Below are positions 1 through 8,167 of a stretch of DNA of 64,000 bases, piece after piece (the stretch's first letter is position 1; each line of letters opens with the position of its first letter). The translations under genes were made by a program, and so were the position numbers. Source of the DNA: Methylobacterium terricola (GTDB taxonomy: Bacteria > Pseudomonadota > Alphaproteobacteria > Rhizobiales > Beijerinckiaceae); the NCBI RefSeq assembly GCF_006151805.1, contig NZ_VDDA01000009.1, forward strand, positions 62,001 to 126,000. The letters are read 5' to 3'. Under the pieces are notes generated by a model. The model was not told the DNA's origin, made no database searches, and saw only the letters and a program-made list of their open reading frames with translations.

Positions 1-365
1 ATCGGGCGCTGGTCGCCCGCCTCCAGGCCTTCGTGAGCGAGCAGGCGGTCTTCGCCGAGGAGGGCGACTTCGCGCGGCTGTCGGCCAGCGACGAGGCCTT
101 CCACCGCGCCCTGTGCGAGGCGGCCTCCGTCCCCGACCTATGGGACCTGATCCGCCGCCGCAGCGGCCATATCGACCGCCTGCGCCGCCTGCACCTGCCG
201 GTGGAGGGCAAGGCGCAGCAGATCGTCGCCGATCACCGGCGGATCGTGGCGGCTTTGGCCGAGGGTGCGCCCGAGGCGGCGCAGGAGGCCCTGCGCGACC
301 ACCTGTCGAAGTCGATCGCGCTGGGCGACGAGATCCGGGCGCGGTGGCCGGCGTATTTCGCGTGA
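1..365 (+). CDS. GntR-family regulator, FCD domain (5' end missing)
   Basis: The reading frame is open from the first base, so the N-terminal winged helix lies outside the window. About 120 residues remain. They are all-helical and carry the FCD ligand-domain pattern: a D-x-x-F-H segment (SDEAFHRALCEAA), then a mid-domain arginine-rich helix, and a late D-H-x-x-I-V-A-A-L repeat (ADHRRIVAALAEG) ending in a D-H-L motif. In FCD proteins those Asp and His residues usually bind a metal and sense a carboxylate effector. The gene ends at a TGA 213 bp before the convergent Lrp-family gene. Its target cannot be told from the window. An internal GTG at 33 is very unlikely to be the true start because the homologous sequence continues upstream of it. 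Confidence 0.85.
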   Translation, partial: RALVARLQAFVSEQAVFAEEGDFARLSASDEAFHRALCEAASVPDLWDLIRRRSGHIDRLRRLHLPVEGKAQQIVADHRRIVAALAEGAPEAAQEALRDHLSKSIALGDEIRARWPAYFA

Positions 366-385
366 CTGTTCCAGCATCCCACCCC

Positions 386-549
386 TTTCCCGGACGACTG
401 GAGCGTCAGCGGAACGAGATCCGGGAACCAGCGTAAAAAGTCGCGAAGCGCCTGCCTTATTACAACGTTGCAATATATAGAGCCGCTTCGCGGCACTTCT
501 TGTGCTGGATCCCGGATCTCCTTCCACTTCGTTTCAGTCGTCCGGGAAA
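386..549. repeat. Pair of REP-like palindromic units in inverted orientation
   Basis: Arm 386-426 begins TTTCCCGGACGACTG and ends GATCCGGGA. Arm 510-549 is close to its reverse complement, beginning TCCCGGATCTC and ending CAGTCGTCCGGGAAA. Roughly 33 of 40 positions pair. The 83-bp spacer is less GC-rich and includes TTACAACGTTGCAATATATAG. It fills most of the gap between two convergent genes, as expected for a REP doublet (BIME-like) that could also act as a bidirectional terminator. Confidence 0.7.
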
Positions 550-578
550 GGGGCCCGTGCAACAGCGGTGATGGCGTC

Positions 579-1028
579 CTACCCCCGCCCCACCACCGTC
601 CGGATCGCGAAGCTCGACTGGATCCGCGCCACCCCCGGCAGGCGCGACAGCACCTCCTTGTGCAGGCGCTCGTAATCGCCGGCATCCGAGACCTCGATCC
701 GCATCAGGTAATCGGACAGGCCGGTCATCAGGTAGCAGTCGCGCACCTCCGGGCAGCGCCGCACCGCCGCCTCGAAGCGGTTGAGCGATTCCTCGGTCTG
801 CCGCTCCAGGGTGATCTGGGTCAGCACCACCATGTGGTGCTCGCGCTCGTCGGCCTCGATCAGGGCGGTGTAGCCGCGGATCGTGCCGTTCTGTTCGAGG
901 AGCCGCAGGCGGCGCAGGCAGGCCGAGGGCGACAGGCCGACCTTGGCGGCGAGATCCGCATTGCTGATCCGCCCGTCGTCGCGCAGGACGCGCAGCATGC
1001 GCGCGTCGATCTCGTCCCGTCCGGCCAT
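579..1028 (-). CDS. Lrp/AsnC-family transcriptional regulator
   Basis: The 149-residue protein is the usual length for the family. Residues 4-60 form the AsnC-type helix-turn-helix: DEIDARMLRVLRDDGRIS followed by LAAKVGLSPSACLRRLRLLE. Residues 65-145 form the RAM (Lrp effector-binding) domain, with a V-R-D-C-Y-L-M-T-G-x-x-D-Y segment typical of amino-acid-sensing members. It is transcribed divergently from dadA with a 169-bp shared upstream region. In proteobacteria this arrangement usually means a local activator or repressor of D-amino-acid oxidation that responds to alanine or another amino acid. That regulatory role is inferred from context. A palindrome in the shared region is listed separately. 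Confidence 0.92.
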   Translation of the reverse strand: MAGRDEIDARMLRVLRDDGRISNADLAAKVGLSPSACLRRLRLLEQNGTIRGYTALIEADEREHHMVVLTQITLERQTEESLNRFEAAVRRCPEVRDCYLMTGLSDYLMRIEVSDAGDYERLHKEVLSRLPGVARIQSSFAIRTVVGRG

Positions 1029-1079
1029 CGCACAAGTTCCTGTCGTCGTACGGCAGATCCTGGCGTGTCATAGCACGAA

Positions 1080-1096
1080 GTCGCAGATGCTGCGAC
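1080..1096. promoter_or_regulatory. Candidate Lrp operator between lrp-like gene and dadA
   Basis: GTCGCAG-ATG-CTGCGAC is a perfect inverted repeat with 7-bp arms and a 3-bp spacer. It lies about 52 bp upstream of the regulator start and 102 bp upstream of the dadA start. The position and symmetry fit an operator for the divergent regulator. Binding has not been shown. Confidence 0.45.
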
Positions 1097-1197
1097 GATC
1101 CGGCGGGACATTCGGCGATCCTTGCGCGACCATAGGGACACCGATCGGGCGCCGGATCGGGCACGGACACAGCAGGGCGCGACAGGGATTTTCGGCG

Positions 1198-2463
1198 ATG
1201 CGCGTTCTGATCCTCGGCGGCGGCGTGGTCGGCGTCACCTCGGCCTACTACCTCGCCAAGGCCGGCCATCAGGTCACGGTGCTCGACCGCCAGCCGGGTG
1301 CCGGCCTCGAGACCAGCTTCGCCAATGCCGGCCAGGTCTCGCCCGGCTACTCGGCGCCGTGGGCCGCCCCGGGCATCCCGGTCAAGGCGATGAAGTGGCT
1401 GATGATGCGCCACCGGCCGCTGGTGCTGTGGCCGAGCCTGGAGCCGAAGCTCTACGGCTGGCTCGCGAAGATGCTGGCGAACTGCACCGAGGATGCGTAT
1501 CGCCGCAACAAGGGCCGGATGGTCCGCCTCGCCGAGTACAGCCGCGACGTGCTGCGCGACCTGCGCACCGAGACCGGCATCACCTACGATCACCGCGAGA
1601 AGGGCACGCTCCAGCTCTTCCGCACCCAGAAGCAGCTCGACCATGTCGGCGACGACACCAGCGTGCTCGACGAGTACGGCGTGCCCTACGAGGTGCTCGA
1701 CCCGGCGGGCTGCATCGCGGCCGAGCCGGCGCTCGCCCGGGTCGCCGGCAGCTTCGTCGGGGGCCTGCGCCTGCCGGGCGACGAGACCGGCGACGCGCAT
1801 CTCTTCACCCAGCGCCTCGCCGCGATCTGCGAGAGCATGGGCGTCACGATCCGCTACGGCGCCACCATCACGTCCTTGCGCCAGGAGGGCGGCCGCATCG
1901 CCGGCGTCGGGCTCGCCGGCGGCGAGGTGCTGACGGCCGATGCCTACGTCGCCGCCCTGGGCAGCTACACCCCGATGATGCTGAAGCCGCTCGGCATCGA
2001 GCTGCCGGTCTATCCGGTGAAGGGCTACTCCCTCACCCTGCCGGTCATCGACGCCAAGGCCGCCCCGGTCTCTACCGTGATGGACGAGACCTTCAAGGTG
2101 GCGATCACCCGGCTCGGCGACCGCATCCGGGTCGGCGGCACGGCGGAGCTCGCCGGCTTCAGCCAGGCCCTGCGCGGCCCGCGCCGGGCGACCCTGGAGC
2201 GCTCGGTCCTCGACCTCTTCCCGGCGGGCGGCGACGTCTCCCAGGCGAAGTTCTGGACCGGCCTGCGCCCGATGACCCCGGACGGCACCCCGATCGTCGG
2301 CGCCACGAGCTATGCAAACCTCTACACCAATACCGGCCACGGCACGCTCGGCTGGACCATGGCTTGCGGCTCGGGCCGGCTGCTCGCCGACCTGATCGGC
2401 GGCCGGGCGCCGGAGATCGACCATCAGGATCTGGCCGAGTCGCGCTACGCCAAGGCGGCGTGA
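1198..2463 (+). CDS. dadA: D-amino acid dehydrogenase, small subunit
   Basis: The FAD-dependent membrane-associated enzyme oxidises D-alanine and other D-amino acids to 2-oxo acids and passes electrons to the respiratory chain. The 421-residue protein matches DadA in length. It begins with the dinucleotide-binding fold ILGGGVVGVTSAYYLAKAG at residues 4-22, followed by the DadA-typical ETSFANAGQVSPGYSAPWA. Near the C terminus WTGLRPMTPDGTPIVG and NTGHGTLGW form the second FAD contact region. The frame extends further upstream, but ATG 1198 sits directly before the Rossmann strand, as in the family. No alanine racemase gene (dadX) is adjacent. Confidence 0.95.
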   Translation: MRVLILGGGVVGVTSAYYLAKAGHQVTVLDRQPGAGLETSFANAGQVSPGYSAPWAAPGIPVKAMKWLMMRHRPLVLWPSLEPKLYGWLAKMLANCTEDAYRRNKGRMVRLAEYSRDVLRDLRTETGITYDHREKGTLQLFRTQKQLDHVGDDTSVLDEYGVPYEVLDPAGCIAAEPALARVAGSFVGGLRLPGDETGDAHLFTQRLAAICESMGVTIRYGATITSLRQEGGRIAGVGLAGGEVLTADAYVAALGSYTPMMLKPLGIELPVYPVKGYSLTLPVIDAKAAPVSTVMDETFKVAITRLGDRIRVGGTAELAGFSQALRGPRRATLERSVLDLFPAGGDVSQAKFWTGLRPMTPDGTPIVGATSYANLYTNTGHGTLGWTMACGSGRLLADLIGGRAPEIDHQDLAESRYAKAA

Positions 2464-2504
2464 CGCGAGCCGGCTCTCTCCGGCGTCAACGACACCTTCC
2501 TGAT

Positions 2505-2635
2505 CATCCCCGGGGCCGCGCTAGCGGAGCCCGGGATCCGGACACGCAAGCGATGCAGAACGACGCGAAGCGCGTTCCGCCTCGTCTTGCGCCGCCCGTG
2601 GTTCTGGTCCCGGGCCCCGCTGCGCGGCCCCGGGA
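2505..2635. repeat. Two REP-like palindromes downstream of dadA
   Basis: Unit 2505-2536 reads ATCCCCGGGGCCGCGC then TAGCGGAGCCCGGGAT. Unit 2608-2635 reads TCCCGGGCCCCGCT then GCGCGGCCCCGGGA. Both share the pattern found at 23979-24015 and 54587-54622: a CCCGGGC(T/C)CCGCT half followed by GCGGCCCCGGGA. They are imperfect inverted repeats able to form hairpins. The rest of the 279-bp gap before the DUF429 gene shows nothing recognisable. Confidence 0.65.
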
Positions 2636-2742
2636 GGCCCCTGTGACGCGGGCCGCGGGCACACAGTCTGGTTTGCAGGCACGCGCACCACGACATTCGC
2701 CTCCCCTGCCCTAAATCCCGCTCCGGGCGGGAGAATCGGCGC

Positions 2743-3471
2743 ATGACGTGGGTCGCGGGGGTGGACGGGTGCCCGGGCGGCTGGGTCGCGGTGTTCGCCC
2801 CGCGTGACGAAACCGTCGAACCTCTCTGCGCCCGCGTGCTCCCGAGCCTGGAGGCAATCTGCGACGCGCCCGAGGCCCCGGCCGTCGTGGCGGTCGACAT
2901 CCCCATAGGCCTGCCCGACCGGGTCGGCCCCGGCGGCCGCACGGCCGAGGTGCTGGTCCGCGCCCTGCTCGGGCCGCGGCGCGCCTCGGTCTTCCCGACC
3001 TCGGCCCGCAGCGTCGTCTACGCGCCCGACTACACCGCCGCCATCGCCCTGTCGCGCCGGCCCGAGACCCAGCCCTTCGCCCCCTCCCCGCCCGCCAACG
3101 CCATCTTCCCCCGCATCCGCGAGGCGGACCGGCTGCTGCGCGCCCGGCCCGACTTGCAGGCGCGGGTCTACGAGGTGCATCCGGAACTGGCCTTCCAGGG
3201 TCTCAACGGCGGCACGCCCCTGCCCGAACCGAAGCGAAAGCCCGCGGGCGCAGCCCTGCGACGCGATCTGCTGGCCAAAGCCGGCCTGCCCGCCGGCCTC
3301 GCGATCCCGCGCGGCGCCAAGCCCGACGACCTCCTCGACGCGCTGGCGGCTTTGGCCGTCGCCCGGGCCATCGCCAACGGCCGCGGCGTGCCCTATCCCG
3401 ATCCGCCGGAGCGCGACGCCCACGGCCTGCCGGCCGCGATCTGGACGCTTCCCGCCAGCGAGGCCCCCTGA
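2743..3471 (+). CDS. DUF429 predicted RNase H-fold nuclease
   Basis: The 242-residue protein opens with the DUF429 signature VAGVDGCPGGWVAV (residues 4-17), whose Asp would be the first acidic residue of an RNase-H-like active site. VAVDIPIGLPD (about 49-59) and YEVHPELAF (about 144-152) give the second and third conserved acidic positions. The family is annotated as a predicted RNase H-like nuclease, but no general function is established. Its TGA overlaps the ATG of the downstream Nudix gene by one base (TGATG), so the two are probably translationally coupled. The pairing suggests a housekeeping nucleic-acid or nucleotide clean-up role, which is inference only. Confidence 0.88.
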   Translation: MTWVAGVDGCPGGWVAVFAPRDETVEPLCARVLPSLEAICDAPEAPAVVAVDIPIGLPDRVGPGGRTAEVLVRALLGPRRASVFPTSARSVVYAPDYTAAIALSRRPETQPFAPSPPANAIFPRIREADRLLRARPDLQARVYEVHPELAFQGLNGGTPLPEPKRKPAGAALRRDLLAKAGLPAGLAIPRGAKPDDLLDALAALAVARAIANGRGVPYPDPPERDAHGLPAAIWTLPASEAP

Positions 3472-3998
3472 TGACCGAAGCTCCCCCCGCCCTTGCGACC
3501 CGCGACATCGCCCGCGCCCTGGTGCTCGACCCGGCTGGCCGGCTCCTGCTGATCGCCTACGAGGCCTCGCGCGACGTCGATCCCGGCCGGCCGGGCGACC
3601 GGACCTTCTGGTTCATGCCCGGCGGCGGCATCGAGCCCGGCGAGACGCCGGAGGAGGCCTGCCGGCGCGAGCTGGAGGAGGAGATCGGCGTCGCGGACGC
3701 GCCCCTCGGGCCCCAGGTCGCCCGCTGCGACGGCGCCTTCACGCTGTTCAACAAGCCGCGCTTCGCCCGCGAGCGCTACTTCGTGGTGCGCCTGCCCGAC
3801 GACCGGGTCGATACCAGCCGGCTCGCCGAGACCGAGGACAACCCGGTCTACGGCACCCGCTGGTGGCCCCTCGACGAGCTCGCCGCCACATACGAGCGGG
3901 TCGAGCCGCAGGGGCTTGCCGATCTGGCCAAAAGGCTCGCAGCCGGCGAGACGATCCCCGAGGTGGTGACGTTGTCCTGGGGGCCTGGCGCGGCGTAA
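3471..3998 (+). CDS. Nudix hydrolase
   Basis: The 175-residue protein carries a complete Nudix box at about residues 53-75: GIEPGETPEEACRRELEEEIG, with the REL-x-EEE-x-G core that binds the divalent metal. An aromatic FWFMPGGG segment immediately precedes it. The C-terminal part has the WWPLDEL element common in ADP-ribose and dinucleoside-polyphosphate hydrolases, but the substrate cannot be assigned. The start codon overlaps the stop of the DUF429 gene. It ends 35 bp before the carbonic anhydrase gene, whose frame extends back into this gene. Confidence 0.93.
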   Translation: MTEAPPALATRDIARALVLDPAGRLLLIAYEASRDVDPGRPGDRTFWFMPGGGIEPGETPEEACRRELEEEIGVADAPLGPQVARCDGAFTLFNKPRFARERYFVVRLPDDRVDTSRLAETEDNPVYGTRWWPLDELAATYERVEPQGLADLAKRLAAGETIPEVVTLSWGPGAA

Positions 3999-4033
3999 GC
4001 CTGTCGCAGACCTTTCTCAAGGAGCGCGAACCC

Positions 4034-4732
4034 ATGGCCGACGCGACCCCGTTTCCCGAAGCGCTGACGGAGGGCTACCGCGCCTTCCTCGACGACCGGT
4101 TCGTGCGCGAGCAGGACCGCTACGCCAGCCTCGCCGAGGGGCAGAGCCCCGAGATCCTGATCATCAGCTGCTGCGACAGCCGGGTCTCGCCGGAGGTGAT
4201 CTTCGACGCCCGGCCGGGCGAACTGTTCGTGGTGCGCAACGTCGCCAACCTGGTCCCGCCCTACGAGACCGGCGGCGAGTATCACGGCACCTCGGCGGCG
4301 CTGGAATTCGCCGTGCAGGCGCTCAAGGTGAAGCACATCGTGGTGCTGGGCCATGCCCGCTGCGGCGGCGTGCGCGCCTATGCCGACGATGCGGCGCCGC
4401 TCTCGCCGGGCGACTTCATCGGCCGTTGGGTCTCGCTGATCCGCCCGGCGGCGGAGGCGCTCGGCGACGAGCCGCGCGGGCCCGACTATCTCGAGCAGCT
4501 CGAATTCGCCACGGTGACGAACAGCCTCAAGAACCTGATGACGTTCCCCTGCGTGCGCATCCTGGTCGAGCGCGGCAAGCTCCAGCTCCACGGCGCGCAT
4601 TTCGGCATCGCCACCGGGCAGCTGCGGATCCGCGACCCCGAGACCGGGGAGTTCCGCCTGGCCGAGCCCGACCGGGCGGCGGGCGCGACCAAGCTGATCC
4701 GCTGCCAGGACGAGGCCGGCAGCGGCGGCTGA
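4034..4732 (+). CDS. Beta-class carbonic anhydrase
   Basis: The enzyme interconverts CO2 and bicarbonate. The 232-residue protein has the beta-CA zinc motifs CCDSRVSPE (about residues 44-52) and GHARCGGV (about 107-114), which supply the Cys, the Asp/Arg dyad, and the His and Cys ligands. VVRNVANLVPPYE lies between them, as in plant-type beta-CAs. The open frame extends 57 codons upstream, but ATG 4034 is preceded by AAGGAGCG at a good spacing, so it is the likely start. It follows the Nudix gene by 35 bp on the same strand. Confidence 0.95.
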   Translation: MADATPFPEALTEGYRAFLDDRFVREQDRYASLAEGQSPEILIISCCDSRVSPEVIFDARPGELFVVRNVANLVPPYETGGEYHGTSAALEFAVQALKVKHIVVLGHARCGGVRAYADDAAPLSPGDFIGRWVSLIRPAAEALGDEPRGPDYLEQLEFATVTNSLKNLMTFPCVRILVERGKLQLHGAHFGIATGQLRIRDPETGEFRLAEPDRAAGATKLIRCQDEAGSGG

Positions 4733-4740
4733 GGCAGGGC

Positions 4741-4766
4741 GGCGGGCCGCCCCGGCACGGCCCGCC
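4741..4766 (+). terminator. Hairpin after carbonic anhydrase gene
   Basis: GGCGGGCCG at 4741-4749 pairs perfectly with CGGCCCGCC at 4758-4766 around an 8-nt loop, 9 bp after the stop codon. There is no T-run, so intrinsic termination is uncertain. AT-rich sequence at about 4819-4880 probably holds the promoter of the following chemoreceptor gene. Confidence 0.45.
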
Positions 4767-5002
4767 CGACCCTGCAACTGCCGCAGAGAAAGCCTGCCGA
4801 ATCCGGGCAAGACCGGACATTTTTCCTCTACATCTGTCGTCGTTTTGATTTATCATTTCATCAATCAGTTTGTACTTATGGTCAGGACGAGGCCGACATT
4901 CGGATCGATTGACACGGTCCCGTCACAGGGGCGGATCGTCTACGGCATGGGTCTCTCGCAACAAGTCGAACAAGGCCATCCGGGTGGCCGCGAGGAACGC
5001 GC

Positions 5003-7285
5003 ATGGCGATGGGTCTGACGATCAAGACGAAGCTGATCTCCACCGTCACCCTGTTCCTGGTGCCGGTGACGCTGCTGGCCGGCCTGTTCGTGAACCAGTC
5101 CAACAAGGACATCGATTTCGCCCGACAGGAGCAGGCGGGCGTCGCCTATCTCCAGGCGGCCTGGCCCCTCCTGCGTGCCGGCGTGACGGCCCGGATTCCT
5201 GCCGCAACGACCGGGGCCACGCCCGAGGCCGCTTGGGCGGCCTTCGACGCCGCGCGGGAGCGGCACGACCCGGCGATGGCCACGGCCGAGGCCGCCCGGG
5301 ACCTCGCCCTCGCCCGGTCGAAGGGCGCCGCCGCCATCGTCGATGCGGCCCGGACCCTGATCGCCAGGATCGGCGACGGCTCCAACCTGATCCTCGATCC
5401 CGACCTCGATTCCTACTACGCGATGGACGCCGTCGTGGCGAAGCTGCCGGACCTGCTGCAGGAGGCCGGCACCTTGGCGGCCCTGGCGGCGGAGTTTCGC
5501 GCCAAGCCGGCGCTCACCCCGGGCGATGCGGCTCTGTTCCTGATCGAGCAGGGCAAGCTCCGGGCGAGCGCCGACAGCCTCCAGGCCTCCCTCAAGGCCG
5601 CGTTCAAGGCCAATGCCGACGGCACCGTCCAGGGCGCGCTCTCGGCGCCGGCCGCCGCCCTGTCCGGGGCGGTCGAGGCGCTCGCCCGGCACTCCGCCGC
5701 CCTCGCCGAGGCCCATGCGGCCGGCCGGCAGGGCACGGCCGACCTCGCGCCGTTCCAGCGCGCCTCGACCGAACTCGTCGTCGGCGCCGACCGGCTGTGG
5801 ACGGGGAGCGCGGTCGCGCTCGACCGGCTCCTGGCCGTGCGGATCGCCGGCCTGCGCACTCACCTGGTGGCCGCCCTGGGCGTCGCCGGCTCGGTGACGC
5901 TGCTGGCCTTCCTGCTCGCCTTCCTGCTGACGCGCTCGGTCGTGCGCAGCCTGGGCGGCCTCGACCGGCGCGTGCGCAATCTGGCCGACCAGTCCCTCGA
6001 CGCCGACGTGCCGGAGGCCCACGGCAGCGACGAGATCGCCGCGCTCGCCCGCGCCATCGTCCATTTCCGCGATTCGACCGTCGAGCGGATCGCCCGGGCC
6101 AGCGACGACGAACATCGTCAGGCGATGGTCGAGCAGGAGCGCCGCTTCATGGCGCAGGTCGCCGACCGCATCCGCGACAGGGTGGGCAACGGCGTGCGCC
6201 ACTTCCAGGAGGTCGCCGGCGCGATGCAGGAGGCCACCACGGGCGTGCAGAGCCACGCCACGGAGACTCGGGAGCGGCTGTCGCACTCGGTCCTCGACCT
6301 GAACGGGACGGCCCAGGAGGTCGCCGGCGCGGCGAGCGCGGTGACGCAGCTCTCGGCCTCGATCAACGAGCTCGCCGGCCAGGCGGCGCAATCGACCGCG
6401 GCGATGCAGGAGGCCCGGTCGCAGGCCGCCACGGCACGCGCCCTGGCGACGCAGCTGTCGGACCTCAGCGACCGGATCGGCAGCATCACGGGGCTGATCC
6501 ACGCCATCGCGGGACAGACCAACCTGCTGGCGCTCAACGCCACGATCGAGGCGGCCCGCGCCGGCGAGGCCGGAAGGGGCTTCGCGGTGGTCGCCGCGGA
6601 GGTGAAGTCGCTGGCCGGCCAGACGAGCCGGGCGACCGAGGAGATCGACCGGCAGGTCGGCGCGCTGCGGGTTGCCTCCGGCAGCGTGCTGGGGGCGGTG
6701 GACGGCATCGCCTCGACGGTGGGCGCGATCACCGACGTCGCCACCTCGATCGCCTCCGCGGTCGAGGAGCAGAACGCGGCCACCGGCGAGATCACCCAGA
6801 TGATGCAAACGGTGTCGGATCGAACCCGGACGGTGATCCGCAGCATCTCGGCGCTGCCGACGCTGGCGACCGAGACCGATGCCCTCGCGACGCGCCTCGC
6901 CACCATGGCGGCGGGGTTGAGTGCAGAGGCGGAGCATGTCCACGGCGAGATCGACCAGCTCCTGATCGAGATCGCTGACCGGCGCGGGCGCGAGCGCTTT
7001 CCGGCCGCGGCCGAGACCTGGGTGACGGTCGCGGGCGTGCGCCACCACACGATCCTGCAGGACGTGAGCGAGGTGGGGGCACGCCTGGCGGCAATCGGTA
7101 TTCCGCTGCCAGCCGGCACACCGGTCACGGTCGAGCTGGGCGGCCAGCCCTGTCGGGGGCGCGTGATCTGGAGCGACGAGAGCCAGTTCGGCCTCGCCCT
7201 GCCCGATGGGCCGGTGGAGGCCCGCCATCTCGCCGGCCTGCCGACGCATGCCGCCGACGGGCATGCGGTGAACGCTGCGGCGTGA
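5003..7285 (+). CDS. Methyl-accepting chemotaxis protein with C-terminal PilZ domain
   Basis: The 760-residue protein has a first membrane segment at about residues 11-30 and a periplasmic helical sensor of about 250 residues. A second membrane segment follows at about 286-313 (VAGSVTLLAFLLAFLLTRSV), then a HAMP domain to about 365. The signalling domain contains the conserved hairpin tip NLLALNATIEAARAGEAGRG at about 507-526. After it, residues about 660-745 form a PilZ-like beta-barrel with R-x-x-x-R-F at its entry (RGRERF) and D-V-S-E-V-G-A-R-L as the second motif. PilZ domains bind c-di-GMP, so this receptor may couple chemotaxis to c-di-GMP level. The second PilZ motif normally reads D-x-S-x-x-G, which is kept here. 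No che genes are nearby. ATG 5009 is an alternative start. Confidence 0.93.
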   Translation: MAMGLTIKTKLISTVTLFLVPVTLLAGLFVNQSNKDIDFARQEQAGVAYLQAAWPLLRAGVTARIPAATTGATPEAAWAAFDAARERHDPAMATAEAARDLALARSKGAAAIVDAARTLIARIGDGSNLILDPDLDSYYAMDAVVAKLPDLLQEAGTLAALAAEFRAKPALTPGDAALFLIEQGKLRASADSLQASLKAAFKANADGTVQGALSAPAAALSGAVEALARHSAALAEAHAAGRQGTADLAPFQRASTELVVGADRLWTGSAVALDRLLAVRIAGLRTHLVAALGVAGSVTLLAFLLAFLLTRSVVRSLGGLDRRVRNLADQSLDADVPEAHGSDEIAALARAIVHFRDSTVERIARASDDEHRQAMVEQERRFMAQVADRIRDRVGNGVRHFQEVAGAMQEATTGVQSHATETRERLSHSVLDLNGTAQEVAGAASAVTQLSASINELAGQAAQSTAAMQEARSQAATARALATQLSDLSDRIGSITGLIHAIAGQTNLLALNATIEAARAGEAGRGFAVVAAEVKSLAGQTSRATEEIDRQVGALRVASGSVLGAVDGIASTVGAITDVATSIASAVEEQNAATGEITQMMQTVSDRTRTVIRSISALPTLATETDALATRLATMAAGLSAEAEHVHGEIDQLLIEIADRRGRERFPAAAETWVTVAGVRHHTILQDVSEVGARLAAIGIPLPAGTPVTVELGGQPCRGRVIWSDESQFGLALPDGPVEARHLAGLPTHAADGHAVNAAA

Positions 7286-7372
7286 GCCGCCCCCATCTCC
7301 CCGCGCCTTCGCATCGACACGTCGTTGAAGGCGTCCGGCGCATCGGCGCCGGCGCCCGTTCGGGCTTGCCTT

Positions 7373-7402
7373 GCGCCGTCGAACGAGTTCGTTCGAAGGC
7401 GC
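7373..7402. terminator. Bidirectional terminator hairpin between convergent genes
   Basis: GCGCC at 7373-7377 and TCGAACGA at 7379-7386 pair with TCGTTCGA at 7389-7396 and GGCGC at 7398-7402. This gives a 13-bp stem with one G-A mismatch and a 2-nt spacer. It lies between the MCP stop and the stop of the convergent racemase-fold gene. Confidence 0.6.
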
Positions 7403-7409
7403 TGCGGTA

Positions 7410-8153
7410 TCAGTCCACCGACCCGATCCGCGCCGCCAGCGCCGGCGCGAGCCCGGTGCTCGGCTTCGGGTCCGGCCGCCGGAACGTTCCGGCGGTCGCC
7501 TTCAGGGGCCGCTGCGCCACCAGGGCCTCGGCGAGCTTGACCGCCGCCACGACCTGATCGACCACCGGCACCGGCAGCCGCTCGCGCACCCGGGGGCCAA
7601 GGCCCGACAAGGGGGCGCCGGCGAAGATCAGCACGTCGGCGCCGTCCTCCTCGACCATCGCCCGGGCGAGGTCGATCAGCTGCGCCTCCTTTTCCTCCTG
7701 CACGCCGGAGAGGGTGGCGAAGCGCCCCTCCAGCGCCCGCACCCCGGCGCAGCGCTGCCCGAGACCGTGGGCGGCGACGGTCTCCTCGTACCAGGGCACG
7801 AGCGCCCGGGCGAAGGTGACGAGGCCGAAGCGGCGGCCGAGCATGCAGGCCGACAGCATCGCCGCCTCGGCGAGCCCGATCACCGGATGGTCGAACAGCT
7901 CGCGGGCGCCGAGCAGGCCCGGATCGCCGAAGGCCGCGATGATCGCGGCATCGACGGGCGGCGCCTCGGCCAGCATCTCGAGGACGAGGGCGCCGCCGAT
8001 CTGCGCCTCGGCCCGCGTCGCGATGTAGGGCACGCCCCGGGGCGCGGTCGCCGTCAGGATCTCGGTGCCGGGCGCGGCAACGGCCGCCCCGGTGGCGGCC
8101 ATCAGCGCGGTGACGTCGCGGCTGGTGTTGGGGTTGAGCAGGAGCAGGCGCAT
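7410..8153 (-). CDS. Asp/Glu/hydantoin racemase-fold protein lacking catalytic cysteines
   Basis: The 247-residue protein begins MRLLLLNPNTSRDVTALM, the hallmark N terminus of HyuE/AllE-type hydantoin or allantoin racemases. The rest follows the two-domain Asp/Glu racemase fold. The first catalytic Cys, normally in an ACFGDPG context, is Ala here (IIAAFGDPGL, about residue 72). The second, normally in LGCAGM, is also missing (LIFAGAPLSGL). The canonical two-base cysteine mechanism is therefore not available, so the annotation racemase is structural only. It follows the GntR gene by 14 bp on the same strand and is almost certainly co-transcribed with it. The pair is divergent from an ABC importer that ends with another member of the fold. 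A role in handling the imported ligand is plausible. Confidence 0.88.
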   Translation of the reverse strand: MRLLLLNPNTSRDVTALMAATGAAVAAPGTEILTATAPRGVPYIATRAEAQIGGALVLEMLAEAPPVDAAIIAAFGDPGLLGARELFDHPVIGLAEAAMLSACMLGRRFGLVTFARALVPWYEETVAAHGLGQRCAGVRALEGRFATLSGVQEEKEAQLIDLARAMVEEDGADVLIFAGAPLSGLGPRVRERLPVPVVDQVVAAVKLAEALVAQRPLKATAGTFRRPDPKPSTGLAPALAARIGSVD

Positions 8154-8167
8154 CGGATCTCTCGAGG

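Noticed and set aside
460..2424. Long open frame antisense to dadA and the Lrp gene
   Set aside because: It is a compositional shadow of GC-rich coding sequence, with Ala/Arg/Gly-biased product and no family resemblance.
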